From: Mimachlamys varia | Lineage: Eukaryota; Mollusca; Bivalvia; Pectinida; Pectinidae | Reading direction: 5' to 3' | Assembly: GCA_947623455.1 (NCBI GenBank) | Contig: OX392527.1 | Location: 64,989,115 to 65,053,114, forward strand | DNA length: 64,000 bases | In this document: positions 36,849-50,900 of the stretch, in pieces | Layout of the letters: every line of letters starts with the position of its first letter | Numbering within the stretch: position 1 is the stretch's first letter | Position numbers and translations under genes: made by a program | Notes under the pieces: generated by a model | What the model saw: only the letters and a program-made list of their open reading frames with translations | The model's database searches: none | Told to the model about the DNA's origin: nothing

Positions 36849-38847
36849 AGATCATAATTATGAACTATATGACCGCAGGAATACCGGACTGCCATAATTT
36901 TCCCTAATGAATTTTGAAATTTATCGTGTTTGAATTTACATTTGTTCCACCATCTACTTTTTCGTGTGAGGAAATAAATAATGACGATGATGATGCCAAA
37001 GATGACGTAACACACACAAAAGAAGTTGTAACAGGAAAATGAACATACATATGTAAGATTACGCAATGTAACAAAATAAAGCTCAAGGTTTTTTTCGACA
37101 AGTTAAATCGACGTCATTAGTATTTATCCACGTTATAGATAACATAACGTAAAATTGTTATACAATAAAGCTATGTTCTAGTAGATAAGTAAGAAAAGGC
37201 ATTGGTATGTTTATCGGGTATTGTAACAAAAATATATTATATAAGACACTTTAGAAACATTCTGACAGATGTCGAGAAATCTTCAGCGTACCGTCATACA
37301 TGTCTGACATCATCCTTCCTGTTGTTAGATTGCTTTATCATACATTTTTAATCGGTGATTCTTTACATCAGCTAGGTCATCTTGAAGTTCAGTTTGTAAA
37401 TTGCACATTTAAAAAAATCTAAACACATCTGGCGTTACAATTTTTAGTGATGTCATATGTCATACCCGCGACAATGTGACGTGACAACATCTCATAAAAA
37501 TGTCTTGAGCACATTTCAGCGACGTTGTTTCTAGAGCCTGACGTCTTAGTCAACTATCCAGACATTATTGCTTCTCAGTCATCTGAAATTTAAAAAATAT
37601 CAGTAACCAGCACAATATTAGTTTTAACTTATATCATTTGGCACGTACCATAGTAGCCATAAATTGTATCGTTCCTGTTCTTGCCGATAGTATATTACAA
37701 TAGCATAATGTTGGCATATATGGATAGCAATCATGTTGCTTCAAATAGTAATTTAGTGAATATCAATGCCAAGTGGTTGCAACAACGCAACACCCCCAAC
37801 TAAAACAACCTGTGTTAGCTTACGTAGGGTTGACCAACACAGCCCCAAAGACTTCCGTGGTATACACTATCATGCACCTGTTCGTGTCATTCTTGATAGT
37901 GTGGAGAGGCATAAATAAAAGTATATGAACAGATTATTTGTTTTCTGTATTGAGCACGCGAGAGTCAGCATATTGATGTTAGATTCTGACATCCCTCAAC
38001 TTATATCATGTGTGACTGTCAAATGTTAAGCCTATGTAAAGGTAGACAATCGCAACTAACAGCTAGCAGCTCAATAAAGGAGTTTACAGTACAAGTAGAA
38101 GACGAGTTCCTCTTATCTTACTGTTTTTTCTTCCGAGAGGTCAGTTATAGATAACGACATGATATGATATATGATATGTACTTTAACAAACCTGTGTATT
38201 TTTCAACTTTTTGGTGCGGAAATAGTGTTGCTTCTGCCTGAAGTATTCTTCAAAATTAGCATTAGTTATTATATATTTTAATACAATTATCTTTTTAATT
38301 ATTATATATTTCTAAATAAACACGTACGCATACTTAAAAATGTACATTTCTAAATACGTTTTGACAGATTTAAGTCATCGTTATCTGAATTGACAGAACA
38401 GAAGTTGCATTGCGTTTATTTCAACTGAGATTAAAAGAAAATAATTTTATCTATTAAAAATGTCCCTAAAATTGGAAAAAAGATAGGATTGATATTCCAA
38501 ACACAGAGATATTTGAAGAACAACACCAGTCAATATGAAGGAGTCCTTGATGTTTTCTAATTGTGCATCTTAAACATTTTTTATGCCTTAAATTTTGAAC
38601 ATCATGAAAAGACCCTTAATCGTAGAAATTACCACCCCCTCACATACACAATTTAAAATCTAACATAGTTGTAGAACTTTCTGTGCGTCAGTTCTTAACC
38701 TTGCAGGCTATGACCAAGAAAATCTTGACTAGCCACAGTTGTTGAAAGTATATATAACTATGGTTGCTGAGCGGGGTTGAGTATTGAGACTCGCGACGGC
38801 CAAAGCGATCATGCGTTCATTCCTGAAAAATTATTTTATAAACTTAC
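36849..38847. other. Intergenic or 3' flank of the PKD1-like gene
   Basis: AT-rich with a candidate polyadenylation signal for the minus-strand gene at about 38.4 kb. The stretch at 37,780-37,920 is GC-richer and contains a short inverted pair (cactatca / tgatagtg). No gene seen. Confidence 0.5.
38415..38420 (-). promoter_or_regulatory. Candidate polyadenylation signal (AATAAA) for the PKD1-like gene
   Basis: A canonical AATAAA hexamer on the minus strand about 430 nt after the stop. It is the nearest I noticed; TATAAA-like variants occur closer. Inference only. Confidence 0.25.
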
Positions 38848-38963
38848 TTATTTCATGAATGGATTCCTTTCCTTCTCCGGCAGCTTTTTCATAATGTCGT
38901 GAAGGTTTAGACGTAAATCTGACAACAGCTCAATAGGTTTTTGTTTGCCGAGACCACTTTCAT
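38848..38963 (-). CDS. PKD1-like exon 22 (C-terminal tail and stop)
   Basis: 116 nt found by looking for a phase-1 acceptor below exon 21: TTTATTAG, then 37 codons and TAA. It encodes ESGLGKQKPIELLSDLRL and then a charged helix (KKLPEKERNPFMK). The junction codon becomes Asn. Composition and phase fit a cytoplasmic helical tail. The stop is followed at once by GTAAGT, so the exon might also be an internal one in some transcripts. Confidence 0.72.
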
Positions 38964-41900
38964 CTAATAAATTAAAATATGCATTTAATAGCTTGATGAT
39001 CTAAAGTAGATAGTCTCATCGATTTCGCACAAACCACGAAACAAAAATACATTGCAGACACATTTGTAGAGTAAAATATTTCAGGAATAATAATAAATAC
39101 TCTTAATTCTTCTCCTTTTAAAATACATTATATTACGTTTTCCTTTTCAGATATAATGGAATACATTACAGAATATGTATTTGATACCTTCTTCAATAAT
39201 ACGAAACTCCGGATCAGGAAAGCTTTTTACTTACTTTTGCGTTTTTCTGCTTCTCTTTTCTTTTTACTTCTACTGAAGAATTTTTTCACCTGTTCTATAA
39301 TAAAGGCAACAAGCTCTTCCGAACGGTCGTTCTTGGTCTGATTGTGAACCACTGCAATGCTGTCGCATAGGATAGCAAGAAACATGGTCAGCAACACATA
39401 GACGATCAGCAAAATGTACGTGAAAAAGTAAAGCTGTGCCATTAACGGGTCCTGTTCGTTCAGCTCTGTGAATTTACTTTTTCCAATCATGCTTATGAAA
39501 AGAGTTCCCATCGTATCAAATATGTTCCAGTATGCTTTGATATTTCTCCCAAAGACAAGATATCCCAAGATACAATAACCCATGAATATATAAAAGAACA
39601 TTATTCCAAACCAGAAAAGGTCCCTGGCACAGTTGTCTACTACTCGGAACACCTCGCCAATTCGCTTGTCGTAGCCGAGCACCCCAACTACTCGAATGGT
39701 AGACAAGAACACAAGACATGCAAGCACAGTCACAAAAATAAGATCCCAGAAGGCAAGATGTTGGAAATTTACGAAGTTCTTCGGATCCTCTTTAAATTTG
39801 CTCATCGTTTCATTAGCTAGTATAAGTCTTCCGAAATACATGGCTACACCTATGCACCCACCGACAACACAGAAAAAGTCAACAACATTCCATGCGTTGG
39901 CAAAGAAATTGCCTTTGGTTTTCACCATGCCGTAGATAATCTTTAATAACATTGCCAGTAGGAACACAAGAAACATGACTTCACAGAAGATCATGTACAC
40001 ACCGGTGTTACCATGGTGTTGATAGATTCGTAAGGGATATATGGTGTACATGGTAGTTACTCCGCCAGTCTCGGGAAATTCAGCCATAAGCATGACGTAT
40101 GTGAACAGGTTCAGATTTGCCGAATACAGAGTGAATTCTAAAAAAACGGCTCTCGTCTGCCTGTCAAACCAAAAGTACCGGTTCAGCTCTTCTAGAGTTC
40201 TGTTGGAGAAGTCCCAATTCACATCGAGTTCCGTGATGTATCCTCCTCCGCTATATGTCGAGTAGTACCCAGTCACAGGTACTCCCCAGATAGAGCTAGC
40301 ACTAGTGTGCTTCCAGCCATGGTAGGAAAACGAATAAGCTTCTTTTTCCACATCACATGGTAAGGGCTTCCAGTGCAAACAGTAATCATCCGATTCTTCG
40401 TTTGTGAAGGAATATTCTGGATATGTCTTAAGTTTTCCAAAAAATGGATAATCTTCCATATCTGAAATGTAACATACAGTTTTGATAACTTTTCTGTTGT
40501 ATAGGAATATTTCATGTGTTTGAAATACCACTGAATCACATATTAAAGAGTATGTGGATTTGTTTCCTATCATACTGTACCTTGGACAACGCGGACTTGT
40601 CGGAGACGCGGCGGACCCACCCGGAAATTAGTTAGATCAGCGTAATACTGACGCCATCGCCAATGCATTTTCTCCCCATTATATTCATATTCAGGGAACA
40701 GCGCCGGGAAGGCGGTCAGCTTCAACCATTCTATATAGTTGGCTGTCGTTTTAATCTGCAGTGTAGAAACACAATTGCAAACTATAAACAACATGCAAGA
40801 AATAGAAGTCCCTCTGCCGTCTTTATTTTCTATGTATAGCAATCGAAGCCTTGCCCTGGACCTTTGAACCCTTAAACCAATTATGCCGAAATTATACTTT
40901 CAATTGACTTAATTGACTTAATATTTTGACGAAAAATGTCAAAGTATATAAAAATAAATACGGGATATTTTCATTTTTACTGCATATTTATTGCTGAGGA
41001 ACGTGGCAAAATAAGCTATATTTTTGATACCTTATTTGTGCAAATGGTAACCAAAGGCAAATAAAGGAAATAATTAATCGATTTTAAGTAAGTTTAAAAA
41101 TAACTTGACACCAGTTACGAAAACAAAATGAAAAAAATAAAAGCTCGTTAGTAAATTAAGTCAGATGTTTGAAGTATTATTGATGTAAAGCGTTGTTTTG
41201 TTACACAACAAAATATTTATTGTATATGGCGTTACGATAACTAGGACGGGATGTATTCTGTCACCTTCATCAGTCAATGGCCAGGTAAGTATATGTACAC
41301 AGAAATGTAATGTATGTTCGGATGTCCACGACAATTTGTACACATTTTTCACAACCTTTGTTTACACGTGGCTGGTTAATTGTCTGAGGAAGATGACGGA
41401 GTACATATCGTACCAAACTTACCGCAGGAAAGGTGGGCTTCTGGTCCAAAGGGTAAACAAAATGTTTGGAGATAATGTCGTGAACCTGATAGGATCGATC
41501 GTCACGGTTGCTGAAGCTGATACTATAAATAAACCACAGAAACAGTATTGTAAGGAAGCATTCTTTCAAGGCCCGCGCCATCATCATTTCTCTCTGTCTC
41601 TCCTTTCTAGCCTCCTGAATGGTCTCCGTCGTGAAAAAGCGGGCTGGCATTTTTATATCTGAAACGTAAATAGATAGGGTAAAATGTGTACGACGTTGAC
41701 ATATATCTACATAAATATACAATCATCATACAGGTACCTTTATGTAACTATGAGGATTGATCAAAAGTTTGAAAAAGCAATTGCATTTCCATTATTGCTT
41801 TGAAAAAAAGTTATTTTATTTAAGATTTACTTCAGTAAGAACACGAAAAAAAAGTACGAAAAACAACTGGATCTGGGAGTGAAAAAAAGCAATCAAGACA

Positions 41901-44900
41901 TATCAAACATTTCTTTCCAAGACAAAACATAAGAGAATACCATTTCAGCTTTATATTATGTTTCCCTATGCTTGGTTTCATTATGGAACCAATTTATTAA
42001 AACTTTTGACATATCATGAAATTTCGAATAAATTTTTTTTAGAGTTTTTGAAGTGTTACGAGAAACGTAAAATTTGTTAATATTTCAAAATTGTTCAAAA
42101 TGCAGACAAGTAATTTTTCTTATATAACACTTTATATATCCATGTAATACATCGGATTCCACTTAATATCACCTCTGTTAAGTAATATCACATTTCTCTT
42201 TATATCATGTTTTTCCAAATAACCATTTTTCATCTGAATAAATGTAACTTTATTTGGTTAATGTCATGGTTTTTGAGGTTAATTCCTCTTTTGAAGCTAC
42301 CACATAAAATATCCAGAAAATGATGTCATTTCCACTAATTTGTTATTCAACTTGTTCAAACTATTGCATAGAAAATAAAAACACGACAATAAATTATTTT
42401 TTGATGGAATAAATCTTGAAATTTATAGATTAAAACATCTTCATATATACATTGAACAGCTTTCTTTTAGTAATGGAGTTCGGAAATGAACTAGATTTGG
42501 TAGAAAAACATGTTTATTGTAATGTAACATTCCTGTAAATATCATGTTTTCGTCTGACAAATGCAACATGATATAAAGAGGAATGCTTTGTACTATGTAA
42601 ATGATTTGACAATTCACCAGGATACATTAAAACCGCTCTTGCGCGTCATTCATTTTCCACCTGGCTTGGCGCCAATATTTCAATGCCTCTCTCCCCTTGT
42701 TTTCTGGTGAGTCATTCTATGCTTTTCCACTCAATGTATCGCTAAAACTTTTATACGGCAATCAACCTCTCGTCAAAATAGGCAATATGACGAGGTTTTA
42801 ATGCATTTTTGTTGTTTTTATATATATGTCCATATAGTAAATCTCCTAAACAATCTTTAAAAAATAAAAACATACCAGTGGGACAACTAAATCGTTGGCG
42901 GTAGTTTCGAAGGATCAAGCCTCGGTCTAGAGAAGAGGGCTTGAATTTGTCCAGTTGAGTGAAAATGAATGCAAAAAAGGCCGCCATCAACACTACCTGT
43001 GATAACAAAGCAAACGTATGTGTGAGCTGATGAGGAAACCCCTAATAACATAGTCTGGTAAAGTTGATCGGTACCCTCTAATATCGGTAACATAACACAG
43101 CTTACTCTCATTTTCAATAAGGAACTTTCCTCATAGTAATATCTTTGCCACGCCCCTAAGATTTTCTTCGTCTGTGGCTTATATCTTTAAGGTTTTTTTT
43201 TAATTTTCATTATGTTTTTTTGCGAGAAATTAGATCTTTTAATACAGTTCCTTATTTTGAAATTAAAACTGAATCCCCCAATTTCATTGGATACATTATT
43301 TCAAAGGCTTGTTTTAAAGGGTTATTGCTTTCGAAATATTCTTGACTGGGATCCTGAGTTTATTTTAGGCCAACCTATTTAGGAATATCATCAATACTTT
43401 AGGATTATGCTGAAATCATTTCAAACTTTCAAAAATAAAATGAATAATAATATCGGGAATACAGAAATGTCACTTATTCAAATAACAGTTGAATACCATA
43501 GTTTACTATGTTGTGCTTTATTGTTTTTTTATTAGGATATAGAGTTATACTCAAACTATTGAATTTATTATTTCAGATTAAAATAATTAAGGATAAACCG
43601 TTGAATTAATTTTACCTTGACTGGATCCAATATGGCCGACGCTTCAAAGAACGACAAAACAAACTGGGTTAGCCACATTTCTGATTTCTGCTTTCCCCAT
43701 TCCATGCTATACAGCAGCAAGTAGAACATAACTACTGAGGACCCAGCAATCGACAGAAACCATGCTATGTATGCGCACCAGAAAGGTAAAATGGTTCCGT
43801 CCGCCTTGATTAAACCCTTCGCCACCAACGTCTTCTCTAGTTCCTTGCTCTCCGTCAACATCTTTTCCGCTATGGAGTCTATGGCAGGTATGGCGTACTT
43901 TAATGATGGATCCTGTAGGTTTTGGTTTATAGTCCTTGGTTTAGACTTCCGAAACATCAGTACCACTAAGAATACGGTTGGCGTTGAAATGAGTGCTGAT
44001 ATCACAGATACGTATACCGACTGGAGGGAAAATTTGAGTGGGCCAACTCGAACCAAACTGGGGTTCTCAAACTCGTCGGCAGGAGTGAAGTATATGGCAT
44101 TAGCAATCATACTCATCATGATAAAGACCATCAAACAGGTCACTCGCTGACATCTAGTGAAATGACTGCTGGTTGGTCGGAAAAATATGGAAACCCAGAT
44201 GTGGTTTTCTGCTAGATTTTCCTTGGTATTCATAAAGAACATGTTTTCGAATGTTGTGACATTTTCCTTTCCACACACTGGGAGCACGGCATCTATATTG
44301 TCATCTGGGTTGTCCATGCAAAGCCATTTCCCACACAAGAAGAAATACCTTAGTGAATAAAATATTAAAATCATAATTTGATTAAAAAGATATGTAACAT
44401 GGTAAAAATTCAGGGAAATATTTATCGACTCGGAATTCGCAATGATCACAAAGCACGAGCAATACAAAATATTTACTTAAACATAACTATACTGTTGGTC
44501 CATTTTATTTTAGATATATTATAATTTGTCACTTATATCTAAAAATGGAAACAGTAGAAATTCTCATTTTTCAAATATCGAACAAAAAAGTATGATTTGA
44601 ATCAATTTTCTAAATTTCCTTAAGAACAAGAGTTGTTAGAGAAAGTCTTACTTTTGTTTGTCCTGTATATCTTCGATATCCACCCTATTCAGATACCATG
44701 ATGCCTTCGATCCTTCTCCAGAGTTATCATGCCAAATGTATATATAATCTATTTCTCCAAGAGGATGGGGCGTGGTCATCAGAAAATTGTTGACAGTAGC
44801 TGTGCCCATTTCCTAAAATGAAGAAATGTAGTTTTTAAAAAATCAACAATATTAAATTATTAAATTTTATGTTATCTAGTGGTTTTGGTCCAAAAACAAA

Positions 44901-47900
44901 TGTTACTTTTCAAAATAAATAAAATAAGTTAAGTTACGTACTCTGCGAACTCCGTCATAAAGTTCCCGGACGCCCGTGTCACCTTCTGACCCAGAAACTA
45001 CAAAGCCTATCCTAGACGTCGTTCCGGCATCTCTGCGCATGCCCGTGTACACTGTTACCATGTAGTAGTATGTATCGTCGATGTTGTTGTCCATCAGGGG
45101 TGTGACTCCCCACTGTTAACAGAAGGAATATTTCTATAATGCACTGTTATAAGTAAAATCTTTTTATCATTAACAGTTTGTTTTTCAAAACAATTATGTT
45201 TATAAAACCTTCAAGTCACATACAGCCGTGATTAATTGTTATTTTATTAGTATGTGTACAATGCTACAATGTCTTGAAATGACAAGTCTTGTCGTGAAAT
45301 TTTTATTCTTGATAAACGTTTCCGGAGAAAATTAGAATAAATTATTTTGTGATAATGAAGGCTTAGAAAATTCTATTGACCATGAAAATTATGATTACAA
45401 TTTTATTTTGAATCTAGTAAACTAAACAACTTCTGTTTTTATTACTAATATTATTGTAACACTTGATTTGAAACGATTTCGTTGATGTCAATTTAGATAC
45501 CAACGTACGTGTGTTGTCATTGTTAGCACACTTGTATTCATTGTTTCATACAGATTGTAAAGGAAATAACTGTTAGTATATATAACCCATTACAAAACAT
45601 TTCTTACAAACCTAAGTTCGTTGTTGTTCTTGAATGCAGTATACTAATCATTAACTTATTTGCTTTTAACGAACTAATGACAACAAATCAGGAACCATGT
45701 TGTTGCTGGTAAATATTTTATCCTGAATATGGAAGCGGAAACTTTTTTTCGTTGCATTCTTGCAAAAATACTAATGAAATGACAACAATTTAGGTGCTAA
45801 ACGCTTACCTTGACAATGTCCTTTTTATCCTGGTGTCTTGCCCAGATCATGAGGAGGATGTAAGACAAGAGAATCAGGATGAGAAGACTGAGAACTGCAG
45901 CTTGGTCTTGTGGGGAGAACTTGAGGAAAGCGGTGGAGAAATTGATAGTGTTTGGCGGGACAAAAAAAGTGTTGCCGAATGTCAGGTCCTTCTCTGTATT
46001 GCATGTACATTCGACTTCGTATTTAGGTGGATACCAGTCCATCTGTAGAACAAACAAAAAGGAATACATGACATCGGTATTCTATCGAATGATTTAAAAT
46101 CAAATTAGGTTTAAGTTTATTTAGCAGTTATATCAGCTTTATTTATTTTACAACAATTATGAAACAAGTAATCACTCTTGTTGGCCCGGATATTAGCGCG
46201 CGAAGGGTCTTATTGTGGGAGGAAACTGGAGTACCCGGAGAAAACCCACGTGGTTGGGCAGGTGACCCCATACCTTTTCATGTCCGGTCGGGGAATCGAA
46301 CCCCGGCCGCATTGGTGAAAGGCAAGTGCGCTATCCACTGCACAACCCGACCGCCGCTACGGTAAACTGCAATCTCAACTAGGAAGTTGGATAGGGAAAC
46401 ACGAAAATAATACTGAGTTTTAATCTGCATAAAAAATTATGTCTCTTAGCATAGGTTTCTACGAAATAAGATTCATTTTAGATATCGCTTCAAAAGAGTA
46501 AATATGAAAACATGACAAGGGTTGGTTCGTGAAAACGTTGTAACGTAAGATAATTTTTCTCCGTATTAGGTGAATGTATGATGGGTAACGAATCCATGTA
46601 TGGTATACGTACAACACATTTGTTCCCTCCCCATGACTCCTTGTTTTTATCCCACGTCATACAGCCAGCCGTTGTGATTGTCAGGTTGTAAGGATTCAGA
46701 GCTGGGTCAGATATGTTGTACGAACTCCCGAGGTAGGGACCGTTCAAAGGGGTCCACTCATAAGGTCCCATTCCTTAGAAAACACCAATTATTGCCTGTT
46801 ATTTCATAGCTCCTGAAACTAACACTATAATTTTCCAGTGTATAGTAACCAAACCCTCACCTCTTCCATTTCGTTTGGTATAAAGTGTGCTTTAGTTGAC
46901 CTTGTTACTCATATTGTAATTAAATTGTCCTATAGACAATTAAATGGAGACTCTAGGTTCGACTCCTGGGCCCGTATTCATGAAACCGTTCTCATGCTCA
47001 GGCGTGGATTCTGTATCCAAGCCCAATTTCTCGATCCAATTATAGATTAATAATGAATTGATATATTTTAAGATTTGGAATGTTTTCAATGTTTACATTT
47101 TACTTTTTGATCATTTGACACGATTTAAGTAAATTACAAGAAAGCTGACTTGAGCACAAATGCCATGCTTCAGCACGAGAACGGTTTCATGAATACGGAT
47201 CTGTTCTTGTAGTATTGTAATACGTATTACACCGATGCTGATTATTTTTGTTAAAAAGTAAATAGTATTTTTATATAATATTATTTTTATAATACGTTAT
47301 GTTCACATACCCGGTATGGGAATTGGTCTAAGTCCCACATAGGTGATGCCAATATTGGTGAAGTGTTCCGGAGCTATACAAGACATCCAGTCACGATCGG
47401 CCACCAGATACGTAGTTTGGTCGTACGTAAGGTGAGTGGGATACTCCCCATAGCGTATAAACACATCATACTGGCGCACTTTCTCCGGGTCCTCCTGGTC
47501 GATAAAAATACAAACATAATCCCCCAGCTTCCTGTATATGAATTCGTGGTAGAAACTTCGTGATGCGTCGTCCGGTGTGTAGAACGGCATAAATGAACCG
47601 GAAATAAGCCCAGGCACAGGTTGAATGATCATCACTAAGGCGATGGGTATTGCCTTGTCGTCAACGTCGGTCAAGGTTATACGGTGTACGTCTGACGTAA
47701 TGGCAGCAGCAGACACCGTGTCTCCGTAGATAAAGGGATTTTCTCTAAACATTGTCGTCTACAAATGAAAATGTCAATGGATATATGTCCTACCAAACTG
47801 TTAAAGAGATACGTAAGGAGAAGACATATGGTGTTTCGTCTAAATACAGTTGTTGGATAGCACAACATTACACGATGTGCGGTATGTGCACAATGTGTGA

Positions 47901-50900
47901 ACGGTGTGCGCACGAAGTGTGCATGATGTGAGAATGGTATACTTAGGCGATTATTTCTTGCGCACATGTGTACGCACGGTAAACTAACCTTGTGCGAGGA
48001 CAATCGTGGTTGGTATAAATTGAGAAATGGCTTAACAATATATACGTGTTCGTGCTATTCATTTTAAGCATATTCTCCAGTTCAGCTACATGGCAGACAC
48101 AGGGCAGGTTAAACTCCGGCATGTTACGTATTTACCTATTCCGTTGTCTGGGAGCTAAACCCATTTTTCACTGCCTCTTGGTCACTGTTATACATTTTAC
48201 TGTATATTGATACATTAAAATAAACATCCTATGAATATGATGCTACTTTATGTAGTGTTTCGACAAGATGATTCCATATCTTTTTCATTCCTTAATATTT
48301 ATCGACCAATTGTACCAAATCGTGCGTGTGCGGGGAGAACCGCACATTAAATTGAACGATCTTTTGATCGCTCATTTGGTTGAACTATGTTGGAACGATG
48401 TGTATACGATGTATGCATGATGTCTGCACGCAGTTTTTGTGCGTTAAACGTTGTCACAACTGTAAATCCCACTAAATATAAATAGTAAAACATTACAATT
48501 TATTTATTGTTCAAACGTTTTACATTAAAATTGCATGCAGTCGAACCTCATTATTTCAAATTCATATGATTTAAGAAATATAATTAAACTCGTAAAACTC
48601 GAATACCTCGTTAACTAAAAACGTTTCCATGGTTTCGCCAACTGAAAAATGACGAGGCTCGTCTGCATAATATGTTTTGAACAAAAACTCCTACCGTATA
48701 CTTGATGACAAGGTATGGATCTCCAACGCCATCAAGGGTGACGTTTGTGTCGTCTACGTCACCAATCTTGAGGTCAACGTTCATTAGGTAATCATTGATA
48801 AGAGTCACGTGAAAGTTGTCATAACTGTAGTCGTCCCGACAGCCTTTGCAAACCGAACTCTGTAGCATTGCCGAAATCGAGTCCGCAGAAGCAACAGCCT
48901 GTCTCATTGTTGACTCGGCCTGTCGAAGGAACACAATTGATAATGTAAAAAGTCAGTAAACCACTGATAAAACTGACAAAATCGGGAGCTAAAGACTTGA
49001 AACTTAAGAGAGGTTATCAGGAACACCAAAAGGCGGAGGGGAGATCGTTCCCTGCAATCATGAAACTTTCCATGCTCACGTATGGATTTTTAGATAAAAT
49101 TGTCTTATTGTTACTCACCTAAATGATAAAACATTCTCCAGATGGGATATATTAATAATGGAAATGTATTTGATTTGATGTCTCCGGAAGCATGTTGAAT
49201 GTATTCAAAGAATTAAAATCATTTTGGTAAAACAAATAGCTGGATATACACGAATCATATAGTTATCGTCATAATGGCCAATGGAGTATTTATATACATC
49301 TATGACTTGATGATCTGCTGGCTAACACTATTCTGATACCGATGCTAAACGAGGATCCTTAGCGAGACAAAGCCAAATCAGAAGTACTCAAAGCTACTTT
49401 TAAATGATTGACTTATGCAACACCGAACTCTCCAATTAAATCTAAATTTTATTTTGCTCAAAACACTTCTTAATGCATATAAAACAGGGATACAAAGAAT
49501 AGGTGAAACTAGTAAAAAAAATGTGTTTTTCATGTACATATACGTTGATCGTATGCATATTTTATCTGCTAGGAGACATCCGGGTAAATACAGACGCTTG
49601 GTGGGGAAGCGAGCAATGAGAAAGCAATCTGATAAACTTTCTATTGCTTGCTTTGTGGCGTTTTCCCGTCGAATCGCCATCTAAGGATGTGAATTGACAG
49701 TTCAGCAACATTTTCATAGTTTGTATCATGATGTCATGCTTCATAAATTACCATGTTATGATGACCTCTTTCAATTATATTGTTTTGTTGAATGATGTCA
49801 TGCAAAATAAATTGTCATCTTATGATGGCCTTTTTCAATTCTATATATTTGTGTTGAGTTTTATGGGGAGGAGGCATAAATTATTCCACGTATGTCATGT
49901 ATCTTAGAACACAGGTTTACTTTCGCTTATTTGAAGCAATCATGGGAAAATGAGAAAGAGTCCAGCAATTAATGAATCTCGTATAAACGTCTTTCGTGAT
50001 AAATTCAGTGCCTGTAATTTACACGTTATACTGACAACTGCCGTATTTACAGTACCCACCAGAAAAATGGAGGAATTTACGGACTACTCCGACAAATCAT
50101 TCCTTCCCAAAATTCTTTACCATGAACTACTTATACCTTAATTTTAAAAAACTGTTTGTAATAACATTAAGCGCAATGTGTTAATAAAGTTTGTGTGTTT
50201 GGTATATTTGAAGGGAAGTGAAGTATAACTGTGGCTTAAGATCGGACATCGTTACCGGAAATACAGTTTCCGTATCTGTCGTAAGGTGCACGCAGGCCGA
50301 CAAATATTAGATTAGACACACGATTGGTAATGTCCCGCCAACGGCGACACACGTTTAACATGAAAGGAGTTTAATTTAATCAAAGGGTAACTTAATGTAT
50401 GATCCATGTGAGAAGTGTTCCGCTTGTCTGTATTTACCCGAATGCTCCATAGTAGACTGTGAACAAAGCACCAGATACTACAAAAGTTGTCTCCCTTATT
50501 TACAGTAATTGCAGAGATTACCGCTAGGTGTATCAAACTCCGTGCATCCGGTTTTACCCAATTTCGACATGCACGGCGACAATGCCTCCATAATAAAAGG
50601 GGTTTGTGGAAGAGAAAATTTCGAGTTTGGAGGTTCAGATATGGACTACAAGTGATTTTTTTTTATCTAATTATCCCAACAAGCAGACGCCCAAAAGAAT
50701 TGTCAAGATATCGTAGGCAAGTCAAGTTTTGATTGCTCAAATCCCAAAAGCACTATACGAAAACGAACTAAACAATTACATATAGGTGGCACGTCTTACT
50801 CTCCTAATATATAGAGAATACATGGTCAGTGTCTTAAAATATCAGCTGTATTTTGACCATGGTTAGAAAGACAAAAATGGCGAGTCTTTGACAAGCCACT

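Noticed and set aside
41198..41662. 154-codon plus-strand open frame
   Set aside because: Antisense of exon 19 of the PKD1-like gene, which has strong family signal and matching splice phases.
43767..44150. 127-codon plus-strand open frame
   Set aside because: Antisense of exon 17, which encodes TM2-TM4 of the PKD1-like protein.
46290..46362. Free-standing tRNA gene on the minus strand
   Set aside because: A and B boxes are present, but the sequence continues into a SINE body and related copies share that body. I could not fold a full cloverleaf.
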